Below are positions 56,163 through 64,000 of a DNA stretch of 64,000 nt, piece after piece. The stretch spans positions 1-64,000 of the forward strand of contig NZ_QXJM01000056.1 in assembly GCF_003570905.1 (NCBI RefSeq), given 5' to 3'. Made by a program: the position numbers and the translations under genes. The DNA is from Cohnella faecalis. GTDB lineage: Bacteria > Bacillota > Bacilli > Paenibacillales > Paenibacillaceae. The notes under the pieces were generated by a model. The model did no database searches, was not told the origin of the DNA, and saw nothing but the letters and a program-made list of their open reading frames with translations. Each line of letters begins with the position of its first letter. The first letter of the stretch is position 1.

Positions 56163-57163
56163 TTGGTTAAAGCATCGGTCATTGGCTGCGGGGGAATGGG
56201 AACTATCCATGCCGAGCGCTACGCGTCCATGCCGGATGTCGAGCTGGTTGGCGTTTGCGATGTGAACGAGCGGTCGGCGTCCGTGCTTGGAAAGCTCACC
56301 GGAGCCGGATTTTATACGGACGTGCAACAAATGTTCGATTCGGAAAAGCCGGATGTGGTCAGCATTACGGTTCCGACGTTTCTCCATTTGCCGATTGTGA
56401 AGCTGGCTGCGGACAATGGAGTGCACGTCATTTGCGAGAAGCCGCTGGCTTTATCGGCGGTTGAAGCGGAGGAAGCCATTCAATATTGCGAGCAGCGCGG
56501 AGTGAGGCTGTTCGTTGGACATGTCGTCCGTTTTTTCCCTTCTTACCGGCAATTGACCGAGTCCGCGACTCGTTTTGGCGGCGTTCGGGGAGGCGTCTAT
56601 CATGCGAAGCGCGCGGGCGCTCATCCGGGGCAGGTTCAGCCCTGGTTCAAGGATCCGAACAAAAGCGGGGGCGTCATTCTCGATTTGATGATCCACGATA
56701 TCGACTATATATTGGGAGCCTTCGGCGAAGTCAGCGAGGTCTATGCGTTCAACCATCTGTCCGAGGAGCTGGACTACGCTTCCGCCACCTTCCGATTCCG
56801 GAACGGCACGATCGCGCAGCTAGAAGCGTTCTGGGGATATCCGGGCCCGTTCCATACCTCTTTCGAGTACGCGGGCGCGGACGGAATCGTACGGGGGGAC
56901 AGCTCGGACGCGGAAAGCTTGCGGGTTCTGAGGTCGCAGTCGGGGAATTCGGCGGACGGCTTCGTCGAGACGCCTCAAAGCGTGCTGCTGAAAGATCCTT
57001 ATTATGAAGAGATCGCGCATTTTCTGGAATGCTTCGCTAGCGGAAGGAGCCGATCGTATCCGCGTTGGATGCTCTTGAGGCGATACGCTGGGCGGAGGCC
57101 GCCTTGGAATCGGCTCGAACCGGGTTGCCGGTGAACCATGCAAGGAGGGAGACTCGGCCATGA
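56163..57163 (+). CDS. Gfo/Idh/MocA-family oxidoreductase 3, one probable frame error
   Basis: A 333-residue dehydrogenase: ASVIGCGGMGTIHAERY (GxGxxG), VICEKPLALSAVEAE (EKP) and DLMIHDIDYI (catalytic-type His). An A is missing near 57044 (GGAAGG for GGAAAGG): adding it replaces the odd C-terminus with a normal one that ends at TGA 57161-57163, overlapping the next ATG. TTG start with GGAGCGG. Inositol or sugar dehydrogenase-like; in this locus it probably converts the imported sugar or its epimer. Confidence 0.83.
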
Positions 57164-58164
57164 CCAAGCTTAGAATAGGAATGATCAGCTTCGCCCACAG
57201 CCATGCCTACGATTACTTGGATATTCTATCGGACATGCCTCAGGTCGAGGTGGCGGCTATCTCCGATGACGTTCCTCAGAGATCGGAGCTGCTTGCGGCC
57301 AGCCGCTCTATTCCTTACTTCTCCGATTACCGGGAGCTGCTCGCCGACCGGACGATCGATGCGGTCGTGATTTGCTCGGAGAACGTCCGCCATGCGGAGC
57401 TGACTATCGCTTCGGCCAGAATGGGCAAGCATGTATTGTGCGAGAAGCCGCTCGGGGTCAGCTTGGAGGAAATGGAGCGTATGATTTCGGTCTGCGCCGA
57501 AGAAGGCGTTCAGCTCATGACGGCGTTCCCTTGCCGCTTCCTCACCCCTGTCGTAAGGGCGCGCGAAGCGCTCAAGCGCGGGGATATAGGCGATATTATC
57601 GCGTTCAAGGCTACGAACCGGGGTTCTTTTCCCGACCCGGCCTGGTTTGCCGACCGAGCACTGTCCGGTGGCGGAGCCGTTCTCGATCATACCGTCCATG
57701 TGATGGATTTGATGAATTGGTTCACGGGCTCGCTTGTCGAGACGGTATATGCTTACGCGGATACGATGTTCGATCCGGAGGGGACGCGGACGATCGACGA
57801 TTCCGGAATGGTGCACATCACGTTCGCCAATGGAGTATATGGAGTGATCGATCCAAGCTGGTCGCGCAATCCCGGCTTCCCTACATGGGGGGATGTAACG
57901 ATGGAAGTTATCGGGACGAGGGGAGTTATCTCCATTGATGCCTTCAACCAGAAGAACAACGTTTATAGCCGGAAATCCGGCAAGGGCGAGTGGTCCTTCT
58001 GGGGAGACGACATGAACGCGCTCATGCTGGAAGCCTTCGTCCGCGCTCTGCTCGAAGGCACGGAAGTGCCGGTGACGGGAGTAGACGGCCTCCGATCGAC
58101 GGAGGTCGCGCTTAAAGCCTATCAGTCGGCGTATGCCGGAATGCCCGTGCTCGTTAAAGACTAA
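57160..58164 (+). CDS. Gfo/Idh/MocA-family oxidoreductase 4
   Basis: A 334-residue dehydrogenase: IGMISFAHSHAYDYL (variant Rossmann loop), VLCEKPLGVSLEEME (EKP motif), NRGSFPDPAWFAD, and LDHTVHVMDLMNW with candidate catalytic His. The intact ATG overlaps the previous stop. The variant cofactor loop lacks the glycines of the family, as in oxidoreductase 1, so cofactor binding may differ. It lies between the importer and the dehydratase genes of the locus. Confidence 0.87.
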   Translation: MTKLRIGMISFAHSHAYDYLDILSDMPQVEVAAISDDVPQRSELLAASRSIPYFSDYRELLADRTIDAVVICSENVRHAELTIASARMGKHVLCEKPLGVSLEEMERMISVCAEEGVQLMTAFPCRFLTPVVRAREALKRGDIGDIIAFKATNRGSFPDPAWFADRALSGGGAVLDHTVHVMDLMNWFTGSLVETVYAYADTMFDPEGTRTIDDSGMVHITFANGVYGVIDPSWSRNPGFPTWGDVTMEVIGTRGVISIDAFNQKNNVYSRKSGKGEWSFWGDDMNALMLEAFVRALLEGTEVPVTGVDGLRSTEVALKAYQSAYAGMPVLVKD

Positions 58165-58246
58165 TGGAAGCCGATCCGTCCGATTTCAATTTTCTCTGAT
58201 TCATTCCATTGCGAATCATACTAACTATAGACGGAGGAATCTTCTT

Positions 58247-58903
58247 ATGAACGATCAACAATGGTTTGACCGGCTGTGCGAAACTCTCTATACGGCTGTC
58301 ATTTCGGATACGCTGGACGAGCTTGGCTACCGCAATCAAGTTATGAGCGAGAAGATCAACCCGATCGATCCCAATTGGGTGGTGGCAGGCAGGGCGAAGA
58401 CGATTTTGTCGGTCGACGTTCATTATCTTCCCGAAGATCCTTATGCCAAAGAGATCGAGGCGGTGGACAGCGTGAAGCCGGGCGAGGTCGTTATCGGCTG
58501 TACGAACGAATCGAAGCAGAACGGACTGTGGGGAGAGCTGCTCTCGACGGCATCGAAGGTGCGCGGCGCGCGCGGCGCGATCGTGGACGGCTTGATCCGG
58601 GACACGAAGAAGATTCTGGAGCTAGGCTTTCCTGTATTCGCCACAGGCACGAAGCCGGTCGATTCCCAAGGCCGAGGTCTCGTGATCGATTACGATATTC
58701 CCGTAAAATGCGGCGGCGTGCTCGTTCGTCCGGGCGACATCATCTTCGGCGATCGCGACGGCATCGTCGTCATTCCTAGCGAGCTGGCCGAAGAGGTGTT
58801 CTCGCTGGCCTTGAACAAGGCGACGAGGGAGAACCATACGAGAGACGAGCTTCTGGAGGGCCGGACGCTTCGCCAAGTGTACGACAAATACGGGGTTCTG
58901 TAA
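58247..58903 (+). CDS. RraA-family protein (HMG/CHA aldolase or dehydratase-like)
   Basis: A 218-residue member of the RraA/4-hydroxy-4-methyl-2-oxoglutarate aldolase fold. AVISDTLDELGY starts the core, GLWGELLSTAS supplies the metal region, and GAIVDGLIRDTKKI carries the family Arg-Asp pair. VRPGDIIFGDRDGIVVIP is the other conserved block. In sugar-acid loci such proteins are annotated as aldolases acting on 2-keto acids to give pyruvate; here it may cleave or tautomerise a keto-acid intermediate. ACGGAGGA precedes the ATG. The dehydratase starts 12 bases downstream. Confidence 0.85.
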   Translation: MNDQQWFDRLCETLYTAVISDTLDELGYRNQVMSEKINPIDPNWVVAGRAKTILSVDVHYLPEDPYAKEIEAVDSVKPGEVVIGCTNESKQNGLWGELLSTASKVRGARGAIVDGLIRDTKKILELGFPVFATGTKPVDSQGRGLVIDYDIPVKCGGVLVRPGDIIFGDRDGIVVIPSELAEEVFSLALNKATRENHTRDELLEGRTLRQVYDKYGVL

Positions 58904-58915
58904 GGAGGGCTTACC

Positions 58916-60676
58916 GTGAGCGACGCGAAGCGGGAAGAGGCGGGCGAGGTCAAGGAAGTCAAGACAGGCGCAGCCAAGCTGAAAAGCGAGGCGTACTTTC
59001 AAGAGAAGGATTTGTGGGGGTTCATTCATCGTTCGTTCACGAAATCGATGGGGTACACAGAGGAAGATATCCGCAAGCCGGTCATCGGCATTTGCAATAC
59101 GTTCAGCGAGCTGAACAAATGCCATTCGCACTTTAACGAGCTGGTCGACTACGTCAAGCGAGGCGTCTGGCAGGCGGGCGGCGTGCCGATGGAGTTCCCG
59201 ACCATCTCTATTGGCGAGCCTTACGTCAAGCCGACGACGATGCTGCTCCGCAATTTGATGGCGATGGACACCGAGGAGATGATGAAGGCGCACCCGATTG
59301 ACGGCGTCGTGCTGATCGGCGGCTGCGACAAGACGGTTCCCGCCCAGCTGATGGCGGCGGCGAGCGCGAACATTCCGGCAATCGTGCTGACGGGAGGCCC
59401 GATGCTGAACGGCCGTCTCGGCGGCCGCAGCCTCGGCGCATGTACCGATTGCTACGGATTTACGCTTGAGCACAAGGCCGGCAACATTACCGATGAAGAG
59501 CTGGCTGTGGCAGAGAACGCCATCTGCCGCAGCGACGGGCATTGCATGGTGATGGGGACGGCGAGTACGATGGCGTCGATTGCGGAAGCGATCGGGATGG
59601 CGCTGCCGGGGTGCGCGGCCATTCCCGCGCCGGACAGCCGCCGTCGTCACATCTCGGAGCGGACCGGCAAGCAGATCGTCGAGCTTGTGCGGAGGGATAT
59701 TCGCCCTCGCGACATTATGACCGCCGAAGCGCTGGAGAACGCGATTCGCGTCACGATGGCGAGCGGCGGTTCGACGAACGCTATCATCCATCTCGTCGCG
59801 ATTTCCCAACGGCTCGGCAGGAAGCTGCCGCTGGAGAAGTTCGATGCGATCAGCGCCGAGACGCCGTTTATCTTGAACTTGCGTCCGTCCGGGAAGTACC
59901 AGATGGAAGAATATTTCGAGGCGGGCGGCGTGCCCGCGCTCATGAAGGAGCTTGAGCCGCTGCTGCACGGCGACTGTCTGACTGTTACCGGCATGACGGT
60001 GACGGAAAACCTCGCGAACGCGCGGACACTGGATCGCGACGTTATCCGCACGATGGCGGAGCCGCTCGACAGCCAGGGAGGCATCGCGGTGCTGCGCGGC
60101 AATCTCGCGCCGGACGGCGCGCTGATCAAGCAGACGGCGGTGTCGCCGCAGCTGAAAAAGCATACGGGACGCGCGGTCGTGTTCGAGAGCCCGGCGGATC
60201 TGAACGCTCGGATCGACGATCCGGAGCTGGACGTGGACGAGAACAGCGTGCTCGTGTTGAAGAATGCGGGACCGAAGGGAGCGCCGGCGATGCCGGAAAT
60301 CGGGCAAATTCCGATTCCGCAGAAGCTGCTGGTGAAAGGAGTGCGGGATATGGTGCGCATTTCCGACGCGAGAATCAGCGGCACATCGTACGGGGCGCTG
60401 ATCGTACACGCCGCGCCGGAAGCGGCGGTCGGCGGCAATCTGGCGCTCGTTAAGGACGGGGACGAGATTGAGCTGGACATCGCCTCGCGGAAGCTGGAGC
60501 TTAAGGTCTCTCCGGAGGAGCTCGCTGAACGGCGCAAGTCGTGGGTGGCGCCGGAGCCGCATTACGATAGGGGCTACGGCTTGCTGTTCCACGAGAGGGT
60601 GCTTCAGGCGAACCTCGGATGTGATTTCGATTTTTTGTTGCCGAAGGAGCTTCGCAAGGAGCTGCTTGAGAGCTGA
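58916..60676 (+). CDS. IlvD/EDD-family dehydratase (sugar-acid dehydratase type)
   Basis: A 586-residue iron-sulfur dehydratase. NTFSELNKCHSHF (Cys69), GGCDKTVPAQLM (Cys137) and GACTDCYGF hold cluster and active-site Cys; GGSTNAIIHL and SGTSYGALIVH are further family blocks. The CHSHF form and the context fit aldonate dehydratases (arabinonate, xylonate, fuconate type) that form 2-keto-3-deoxy acids, rather than valine-pathway IlvD. The GTG start follows AAGGAGGGC. It is central to the proposed oxidative sugar route. Confidence 0.9.
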   Translation: MSDAKREEAGEVKEVKTGAAKLKSEAYFQEKDLWGFIHRSFTKSMGYTEEDIRKPVIGICNTFSELNKCHSHFNELVDYVKRGVWQAGGVPMEFPTISIGEPYVKPTTMLLRNLMAMDTEEMMKAHPIDGVVLIGGCDKTVPAQLMAAASANIPAIVLTGGPMLNGRLGGRSLGACTDCYGFTLEHKAGNITDEELAVAENAICRSDGHCMVMGTASTMASIAEAIGMALPGCAAIPAPDSRRRHISERTGKQIVELVRRDIRPRDIMTAEALENAIRVTMASGGSTNAIIHLVAISQRLGRKLPLEKFDAISAETPFILNLRPSGKYQMEEYFEAGGVPALMKELEPLLHGDCLTVTGMTVTENLANARTLDRDVIRTMAEPLDSQGGIAVLRGNLAPDGALIKQTAVSPQLKKHTGRAVVFESPADLNARIDDPELDVDENSVLVLKNAGPKGAPAMPEIGQIPIPQKLLVKGVRDMVRISDARISGTSYGALIVHAAPEAAVGGNLALVKDGDEIELDIASRKLELKVSPEELAERRKSWVAPEPHYDRGYGLLFHERVLQANLGCDFDFLLPKELRKELLES

Positions 60677-60692
60677 CATTAGTGGAGGCTAT

Positions 60693-61846
60693 ATGCGTAT
60701 GGCAGAGATTCGTTTCGTAAGCAAGGACGACTGCAAGGAAGCGGCTGCTTTGGCCGATTTCGTATTTCGCGACAAGGAGCAGTCCTCGATGGCGGTTGCG
60801 TTTCCGTCCATCTTCTCGGGGAGCTACGAAAGCTCGATCGGAGTGTATGAGGAAGATAAGCTGGTTGCCTTCGCAGGGCTCGTTCCCAGCGTGCTGCAGA
60901 TCGGGCCGTCAAGAGTTCCTATATTCTCGCTTGGTGCCGTTTGCACGCATCCCGACTTCAGGGGCAGAGGTTATGCGGGAGCGATGCAGAACGAAGCTTT
61001 CAGCCACATTGAAAAGTCGGGCGGCACTATGCTGCTAGTTTCGGGTGAACTGGACATTTACCTTAGAAACGGCTGCAGAAGATTCGGGGCTATGCGAGAA
61101 TACTCGCTTAAGCCCGAGACCGCAGCTCGAATCGAACATAAATCGTCGAACAGGAAGCTGATCGTCCGGGAGGCTCGCGAGAGCGACTGGTTCATGCTGA
61201 ATGAACTGGACGAGGCGAATCCCGTTCGTTACCGCCGGAGCATGTACGAGCTGGCGACGCTCACCCGGGCGGAAGCTATTGCGAGCATTTACAAGCTTAA
61301 GCATCGCATTTATGTCGCCGAGGAAGCTGGCACCGCGATTGCTTTTGCGATTGTCGCCGTGAAGGCGCAATGGGAGACGGGGTCTCAGCCGCGCGTTATC
61401 GAGTGGGCGGGCGAGGCGGAGGCCGCAGCCTTGATACTCGCGTGCGCCGTTCGAGAGAATTCGCTCTCGGAGCTGGGCTTGTTCGTTCCTTGGCAGGAGA
61501 AGGCTCTGCAATCGGCGCTTGAACCGGCATCGTATGAGCCGACGACGAATTCCGGCACGGTCAAAATTGTGAATCCGATGAGGCTGTGGGAGCGGCTTCA
61601 ACCTTATTTATTCGAGCGGAACAAAGAGTTGGCGTCAAGGATCAGCCTCGCCGATGCGAATACCGGCGAGGAAGGAGCGGTCGAACTGACGGTTGACGGC
61701 ATCGCGTATTCTCTTCATGCGGATGAGCTGACGACGCTCTTGTTCGATCCGGAACCGCAGCTGCCGGCCGAATTGGCAGGCAACTCTATCGTTCAAGCTC
61801 TGTTCCCGTGCCTATGCCATACGCATCGGGTATTCATTTCGTCTGA
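60693..61846 (+). CDS. GNAT-family N-acetyltransferase (Eis-like), one probable frame error
   Basis: A 384-residue protein: an N-terminal GNAT fold with the acetyl-CoA loop VCTHPDFRGRGYAGAM (about 84-99), a second GNAT-like half, and a C-terminal sterol-carrier-like part (about 300-384). As given, its frame runs on into the amidohydrolase gene. Restoring one C to CCC at 61805-61807 yields an end of the type FPVPMPYASGIHFV and a TGA at 61844. That TGA is followed by a proper AAGGAGAG ribosome site and ATG for the next gene. Family ends of this kind are common, so the fusion is judged artificial. The acetyl acceptor is unknown. Confidence 0.8.
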
Positions 61847-61862
61847 GAAGGAGAGATTACGC

Positions 61863-62702
61863 ATGATTTTCGATTGCCACACGCATTTGTTCGGACCCGG
61901 CCACTTCGGCGGTCCCACCTTGGCGGCAGCGAAGCGCGCCTGGGGCGAGCATACCGAGATGCTGGCTTTGCCGGAGCAGCACGAGGAGAACATCAAGGAT
62001 ATCGACGGCGCAATCGTGCTCGCCTTCGACGGTCCGGCAACGGGAATGAACGTGCCGAATGAATACGTCGCCGATTATGTGTCGAAGAAGCCCGGAAGGC
62101 TGTTCGGCTTCGCCAGCGTCGACCCGAATCGCGATAACGCAGCGGGCATTCTCGAAGCGGCGATCAAGGAGTACGGCTTGTCCGGATTGAAGCTGGGGCC
62201 GATCTATCAAAATTTTTACCCGGACAGCAAGGAGCATTATGAGCTATACGCGAAGGCGGATGAGCTGAAGCTGCCGATCTTATGGCATCAGGGCACGTCG
62301 TTCGTACCGGAAGGATATCTCGACGCATCGCGCCCGGCTATGCTCGATCCAATTGCAAGAGCATTCCCGAATCTGAAGATGATTATCGCCCACATGGGTC
62401 ACCCTTGGACGGACGAATGCATAGCCGTCGTCCGCAAAAATCCGGCGATGTTCATGGATATATCCGCCCTAGGCACCCGTCCGTGGCAGTTCTACAATGC
62501 GATGGTGCTTGCGGTGGAATACGGCGTGACGCACAAAATTCTGTTCGGCTCCGATTATCCGTTCTTCACGACCGCACAGACGATCGAGCGTTTTCGGGCG
62601 ATCAACGATCTGACCGAAGGGACCAAGCTGCCGCGAATTCCGGAGCAGGTCATCGAAGATATCATTCATCGCAATACGCCTGATCTGCTGGGCTTGAAGT
62701 AA
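61863..62702 (+). CDS. Amidohydrolase-family protein (COG2159/lactonase-like)
   Basis: A 279-residue metal-dependent TIM-barrel hydrolase. MIFDCHTHLFG gives the HxH metal pair, LKLGPIYQNFYP and ILWHQGTSF (His) follow, then MIIAHMGHPW (His) and ILFGSDYPFF (metal Asp). The family contains lactonases and decarboxylases. In a locus with a sugar-acid dehydratase it could open a sugar lactone (as fuconolactonase-like enzymes do). The ATG at 61863 follows AAGGAGAG. It is in frame with the GNAT only because of the suspected missing base at 61805. Confidence 0.85.
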   Translation: MIFDCHTHLFGPGHFGGPTLAAAKRAWGEHTEMLALPEQHEENIKDIDGAIVLAFDGPATGMNVPNEYVADYVSKKPGRLFGFASVDPNRDNAAGILEAAIKEYGLSGLKLGPIYQNFYPDSKEHYELYAKADELKLPILWHQGTSFVPEGYLDASRPAMLDPIARAFPNLKMIIAHMGHPWTDECIAVVRKNPAMFMDISALGTRPWQFYNAMVLAVEYGVTHKILFGSDYPFFTTAQTIERFRAINDLTEGTKLPRIPEQVIEDIIHRNTPDLLGLK

Positions 62703-62722
62703 CGAGGGAGGCGACGTGCAAG

Positions 62723-63478
62723 ATGGGAGGAAGACTGCAAAACAAAGTTTGCGTAGTCACCGGCTCCGGCGGAGGAATCGGCGCAGGCGTCGCCCGCAGG
62801 TTCGCGGAGGAAGGCGCCGTCGTTTACCTGCTTGACTATAACGAAGAAAAGCTGTCGGCGACGGTTGGAGCCTTTAAGAATCTAGGACTCGATGCCGAAG
62901 GAATCTTGACCGACGTTGGCGAAGAGAAGCAGATCAAGGAAGCCTTCGCCATTGTGGCCGGCAAGCATGGCCGTCTGGACGTCTTGCATACGAACACCTG
63001 GTGGGCGGCCAAGAAGAAGGCCGCCGATCTTACGCTGGAGGAATGGAACAAGGCGCTGTCGATCACGTTGACGGCCCCGTTCCTGTGCAGCAAATATGCC
63101 ATTCCGCTTATGAGCGCCTCAGGCGGCGGATCGATCATTCATACTTCGTCCGTCGGAGGGGTGGTCGCCTTCCGCGAGCATGCCGATTATATTTCGGCGA
63201 AGGCGGGAGTGATCCAATTGTGCAAATCGATCGCGGTCGACTACGGTTCCGAAAGAATCCGCTGCAACGCAGTCTGCCCCGGAATCATCGACACGCCGCA
63301 GACGCGGAGCGATCTGGAGGACCCGGACTATTCCAACTATTTAATGAGTAAATGCCTGAATGGCCGGATCGGTCAGCCCGAGGACGTTGCGGCAGCTTCG
63401 CTGTTTTTGGCGAGCGACGAAGCCTCGTTCATAACCGGCAGCGTGCTGATGGTCGACGATGGCTGGTCAATTATTTAA
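62723..63478 (+). CDS. SDR-family oxidoreductase with altered NNAG motif
   Basis: A 251-residue classical SDR: VCVVTGSGGGIGAGVA cofactor loop, HTSSVGG (Ser), YISAKAG (Tyr, Lys) and end GSVLMVDDGWSII. The usual NNAG is replaced by HTNTWW (residues ~92-97), which is rare and may change coenzyme or substrate binding. GGGAGGCGAC precedes the ATG. Last gene of the IclR locus, 20 bases after the amidohydrolase. A candidate for the first (sugar to lactone) or second (keto acid) oxidation. Confidence 0.85.
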   Translation: MGGRLQNKVCVVTGSGGGIGAGVARRFAEEGAVVYLLDYNEEKLSATVGAFKNLGLDAEGILTDVGEEKQIKEAFAIVAGKHGRLDVLHTNTWWAAKKKAADLTLEEWNKALSITLTAPFLCSKYAIPLMSASGGGSIIHTSSVGGVVAFREHADYISAKAGVIQLCKSIAVDYGSERIRCNAVCPGIIDTPQTRSDLEDPDYSNYLMSKCLNGRIGQPEDVAAASLFLASDEASFITGSVLMVDDGWSII

Positions 63479-63511
63479 CGGACAGACAGGTTGTTGTCGG
63501 ACAAGCGAAAG

Positions 63512-63548
63512 CAAAGAAAAGCCCCATCATGCGGGAGTCATGATGGGG
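63512..63548 (-). terminator. Terminator of the YjcZ-type gene
   Basis: Perfect hairpin CCCCATCATG / CATGATGGGG with a 7-base loop. Read on the minus strand it is followed by CTTTTCTTT, so it ends the yjcZ-type transcript and may also stop transcripts from the left. Confidence 0.75.
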
Positions 63549-63578
63549 AAGAAGATAATCAGGGGAAGAATACGCTTA

Positions 63579-63692
63579 TCATATGAAGGTACGCAAAATA
63601 ATGACCAACAGAACGAAAAGAACGAGCACAAATGCGGCTGCCTGCATACCGCCGCCAGTACCACAACCTGCGCCAGCAACTGGATAACCCAT
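63579..63692 (-). CDS. YjcZ-type sporulation peptide, 37 residues
   Basis: This small minus-strand gene encodes a 37-residue peptide: MGYPVAGAGCGTGGGMQ followed by a hydrophobic helix AAFVLVLFVLLVIILRTFI. A Gly/Cys-rich start plus one membrane helix is the pattern of the YjcZ/SscA-like spore peptides of Bacilli. AGGTGGTGA lies 6 bases before the ATG, and a CATATGCTA box further upstream resembles a sigma-K -10 (CATANNNTA), though the -35 is unclear. It supports a spore-forming host. The role is probably in spore coat or membrane and is unproven. Confidence 0.88.
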   Translation of the reverse strand: MGYPVAGAGCGTGGGMQAAAFVLVLFVLLVIILRTFI

Positions 63693-64000
63693 CGTTTTCA
63701 CCACCTAAGTGTATATTTAATTTACCTCGTTAGCATATGTGAGGATAAAAACATCGGAAGTGTATTCGCACAGATTAATTATTAATCCGCATATGTTCAG
63801 CGAACGCTTGTTGCGTAATGGATAAACATCCAATCACTAAGCCCTGGAACTTCGGTAGATATCAACTATTCCATAATGGTACTTATGTGCGCTTGCGGAT
63901 CGTGTTAGACTGGGGAGTATGCTTTGTGATCGCACCGATCGTTCGTTCAAAATTCGAGAAGCCTGAGCAGAAGGGGCTTCTTTCGTTTATTTCCAGTTAG
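63693..64000. other. Right-end stretch without a recognisable gene
   Basis: It holds the presumed promoter of the YjcZ-type gene and an uninformative 60-residue frame on the plus strand. A terminator-like hairpin AGAAGCC / GGCTTCT (about 63959-63984) resembles the tRNA-Leu terminator. I see no RNA gene or known protein. Confidence 0.5.

Noticed and set aside
60693..62702. Bifunctional GNAT-amidohydrolase enzyme
   Set aside because: One missing C explains the fusion; an internal ribosome site, start and GNAT-type ending are present.
63860..63990. tRNA remnant near the right end, because the hairpin resembles the tRNA-Leu terminator
   Set aside because: No acceptor, D or anticodon stem could be formed.

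Overview
The window looks like chromosome from a spore-forming, fairly GC-rich Firmicute of the Paenibacillaceae (Cohnella/Paenibacillus type). The evidence is GGAGG-type ribosome sites, TTGACA/TATAAT promoters, a YjcZ-type sporulation peptide, carbohydrate ABC importers encoded without an ATPase, and large modular extracellular amylases. Genus is inferred from style only.

Layout: (1) 1-14856 is a giant inverted repeat folded on a 47-base loop (7399-7445). The right arm carries an intact cytoplasmic glycan-degradation operon: CUT1 permease pair, GH3, GH38 alpha-mannosidase, GH125 alpha-1,6-mannosidase, and a GH5-like enzyme that ends at 18927. The left arm is a frame-broken mirror copy, most likely a fold-back read or assembly artefact at a contig end. 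(2) 19.0-24 kb holds an SDR, a 51-bp x 18 minisatellite, an ABC exporter with a C-terminal cNMP-like domain, and xpt. (3) 24.2-33.3 kb is a starch locus: a secreted GH13 amylase and a secreted GH119-type amylase, both with FN3/CBM25/CBM20-like tails, plus a LacI repressor. The same AAACCGGTTT operator lies before the GH13 gene and the lacI gene. (4) 33.5-35.6 kb is a second 51-bp minisatellite (41 units), followed by tRNA-Leu(CAG). (5) 36-37.6 kb is an Rrf2 regulator and its probable NmrA/QorB-like target. (6) 37.7-44.9 kb is an unusual metabolic operon (NAD-epimerase-like, DapA-like, SdaAB, SdaAA, a degenerate-GGDEF regulator, enolase-superfamily enzyme, SMP-30 lactonase), preceded by a perfect 10-bp inverted repeat. 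(7) 45.2-47.6 kb is a TetR/SDR/oxidoreductase operon, AT-richer by eye. (8) 47.9-63.5 kb is a large sugar or sugar-acid catabolic locus: two SDRs, an FAH-type hydrolase, four Gfo/Idh/MocA dehydrogenases, an IclR regulator, a CUT1 importer, RraA-like, an IlvD/EDD dehydratase, GNAT and an amidohydrolase. An AAAC-N3-GTTT motif stands before three of its transcription units. (9) A 37-residue YjcZ-type gene lies at 63579-63692.

How the parts work together: the mannosidase locus probably imports mannose-containing oligosaccharides and trims them inside the cell. The starch locus acts outside the cell and is probably repressed by LacI and CcpA. The IclR locus is best explained as oxidative, non-phosphorylating breakdown of an imported sugar or sugar acid (dehydrogenase, lactonase, dehydratase, dehydrogenase, hydrolase).

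Data quality matters. Nine genes outside the left arm carry frame breaks. In each, adding one base per break (three for one permease) restores a length divisible by three, mostly at short G/C/A/T runs. They are therefore annotated as probable sequencing errors, not pseudogenes. One of these makes a GNAT gene and an amidohydrolase gene look falsely fused.
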